Below are positions 15,077 to 15,943 of a DNA stretch of 15,943 bases, piece after piece. The position numbers were made by a program, and so were the translations under genes. This stretch comes from JBFXDI01 sp050181295 (GTDB lineage Bacteria > Pseudomonadota > Alphaproteobacteria > Rhizobiales > Aestuariivirgaceae): NCBI GenBank assembly GCA_050181295.1, contig JBFXDI010000095.1, positions 1 to 15,943 on the forward strand, given 5' to 3'. A model generated the notes under the pieces. It was not told the DNA's origin. It saw nothing but the letters and a program-made list of their open reading frames with translations, and made no database searches. The stretch's first letter is position 1. Every line of letters starts with the position of its first letter.

Positions 15077-15775
15077 TCAGGCCTTTCCGGCCGGCTTAGG
15101 CCAGGCCGCGATGATGTCGTCGGCCGCCGACGATATGTGCCGGGCGATGCAATCGCGCGCGGCAGCACCGTCGCGGCGCTTCATGTAGTCGATGATGCGG
15201 GCATGATCCCTGTGATACCGATCTTGGCTGGGGTGTCCTTCGAGGATCCCGAAATAGGGTCCGATCTGCAGCCACAGCATCTCCAGGCACGGAAGCAACA
15301 CCTCCGACCCCGCCGCCTCATAGATCGAGAAGTGGAAACGTCGGTTCGCTTCCAACATTCCGCCGAAATCACCCTTGGCGTGGGTCTCGACCTCGCTCCG
15401 CTGGAACTTCTTGAGCCGCTCGATGAGCTTCGGCGTGACGTTGGCCGCGGCCCATTCCGTGGCCATGCCCTCCACTCCCATGCGCACCCGGCAGAGGTCG
15501 CGCACCGTATCGGGCGAGAACTCAGGAATGTGGACCGTTCGGTTCGGCGCAGAGACCAGCGCGCGGAGCGCGATGAGGCGGCGTATGGCCTCCCGCACCG
15601 GCATTGGGCTCGTCTCGAACTGCTCGGCCACCTCGCGCACCACAACCCGCTGGCCGGGAATGAAGTGTCCGGCCATGACGGCAGCCTTGAGCGCGTCGTA
15701 CACGCGATCGTGCAGCAGCACGGGCTCGATAGGCCGGATGATGCGCGCCGTCGCGGCACGGCGGGTTACGGTCAC
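15077..15775 (-). CDS. GntR family transcriptional regulator, FadR/FCD subfamily
   Basis: 232 residues. The N-terminal winged helix (about 20-83) contains L-H-D-R-V-Y-D-A-L-K, G-Q-R-V-V-V-R-E-V-A-E-Q-F and the recognition-helix stretch S-P-M-P-V-R-E-A-I-R-R-L. The all-helical FCD effector domain (about 90-220) has the usual metal-site histidines, His148 in F-H-F-S-I-Y, His191 in R-D-H-A-R-I and His213 in A-R-H-I. FCD regulators sense small carboxylates and normally repress catabolic genes until the substrate is present. The start is GTG at 15775 with a G-rich ribosome site upstream; there is no nearby ATG. Operator site 2 lies 20 bases before the start, suggesting autoregulation. It probably also controls the class III aminotransferase and the right-edge gene. 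Confidence 0.92.
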   Translation of the reverse strand: MTVTRRAATARIIRPIEPVLLHDRVYDALKAAVMAGHFIPGQRVVVREVAEQFETSPMPVREAIRRLIALRALVSAPNRTVHIPEFSPDTVRDLCRVRMGVEGMATEWAAANVTPKLIERLKKFQRSEVETHAKGDFGGMLEANRRFHFSIYEAAGSEVLLPCLEMLWLQIGPYFGILEGHPSQDRYHRDHARIIDYMKRRDGAAARDCIARHISSAADDIIAAWPKPAGKA

Positions 15776-15795
15776 GGCGCTTTCCCCCGACGAGA

Positions 15796-15810
15796 TTGAT
15801 CAAATATCAA
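15796..15810. promoter_or_regulatory. Operator candidate TTGAT-CAAAT-ATCAA (GntR site 2)
   Basis: Five-base inverted arms TTGAT and ATCAA with a five-base centre, the same spacing as the site at 13671-13685. On the minus strand a possible gntR promoter overlaps it: TTGCGG (15828-15823) as -35, 16 bases, then TATTTG (15806-15801) as -10. Binding would then block gntR transcription. The site also faces the divergent right-edge gene. Confidence 0.55.
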
Positions 15811-15864
15811 AAACTACCTCATCCGCAACCGAGATGGAATGGCGATGATATACCACAGCACACG

Positions 15865-15943
15865 CTGCCGAAGCGTGGTCGAGACTGGTCGGCGATCGAG
15901 CCAGAGCTGGAGCGGTTCCGCGAGAAGGACTTCCGCTGGCAGG
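15865..15943 (+). CDS. Probable N-terminus of a PLP-dependent group II decarboxylase-like protein (3' end outside window)
   Basis: From 15865 to the right edge the frame reads L-P-K-R-G-R-D-W-S-A-I-E-P-E-L-E-R-F-R-E and then K-D-F-R-W-Q, about 26 residues with coding-like composition. This resembles the first residues of sphingosine-1-phosphate-lyase/tyrosine-decarboxylase-like proteins, which often open with an L-P-x-x-G-x-x-W stretch followed by an acidic helix and D-x-x-W. No in-frame ATG or GTG precedes it. CTG 15865 and TTG 15796 (inside operator site 2) are the only start-like codons seen, and neither has a good ribosome site. The true start is therefore unresolved, and a decayed gene cannot be excluded. 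It is divergent from gntR. The family call rests on a short stretch and is tentative. Confidence 0.4.
   Translation, partial: MPKRGRDWSAIEPELERFREKDFRWQ

Noticed and set aside
1..15943. Mobile elements, CRISPR arrays, tRNA or rRNA genes
   Set aside because: No transposase or integrase frame, no spaced repeats and no tRNA-like cloverleaf was seen; the coding content is continuous and even in composition.

Overview
The window is GC-rich, densely packed chromosomal DNA with strong third-position GC bias. It carries long antisense open frames, GTG and TTG starts and many overlapping stop/start junctions. Together with the gene families present (PotABCD-type ABC transporter, CaiC-like CoA ligase, FCD-type GntR regulator, MaoC hydratases, RraA-like aldolase), this suggests an alphaproteobacterium, most likely of the Hyphomicrobiales (Rhizobiales). 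The genus cannot be fixed from sequence reading alone. No rRNA, tRNA, insertion sequence, CRISPR array or prophage gene was seen.

Layout. (1) 1-1943, plus strand: the 3' part of an ArgE-like M20 deacylase, overlapping or abutting an FAD-dependent amine/amino-acid oxidoreductase. (2) 13450 down to 1949, minus strand: a tight run of twelve genes that looks like one operon. In transcription order these are an SDR dehydrogenase, a fused double-hotdog MaoC protein, an acyl-CoA ligase, an amidohydrolase, the ABC ATPase, the periplasmic binding protein, two permeases, a split MaoC pair (N-type then C-type), a class I/II aminotransferase and an RraA-family protein. Six junctions overlap by 1 or 4 bases. 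The largest gap (58 bases) holds a hairpin just before the binding-protein gene. (3) 13451-13732: a 282-base divergent control region. (4) 13733-15058, plus: a class III (glutamate-1-semialdehyde aminomutase-like) aminotransferase. (5) 15775-15077, minus: a GntR/FCD regulator. (6) The right edge, plus: probably the first codons of a PLP-dependent decarboxylase.

How the genes may work together (inference). The set reads as a catabolic island for an imported nitrogen-containing carbon compound. The ABC system would import it; the amidohydrolase and M20 enzyme would cut C-N bonds; two aminotransferases and the FAD enzyme would remove amino groups. The resulting acid would be activated by the CoA ligase, processed by MaoC hydratases and the SDR 3-hydroxyacyl dehydrogenase, and possibly cleaved by the RraA-like aldolase. 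No acyl-CoA dehydrogenase or thiolase lies in the window, and the substrate cannot be named.

The clearest regulatory signal is a pair of 15-base sites of the form TTGAT-N5-ATCAA. One lies in front of the class III aminotransferase (13671-13685) and one in front of the GntR gene (15796-15810), where it also faces the right-edge gene. They are probable operators of this GntR protein.
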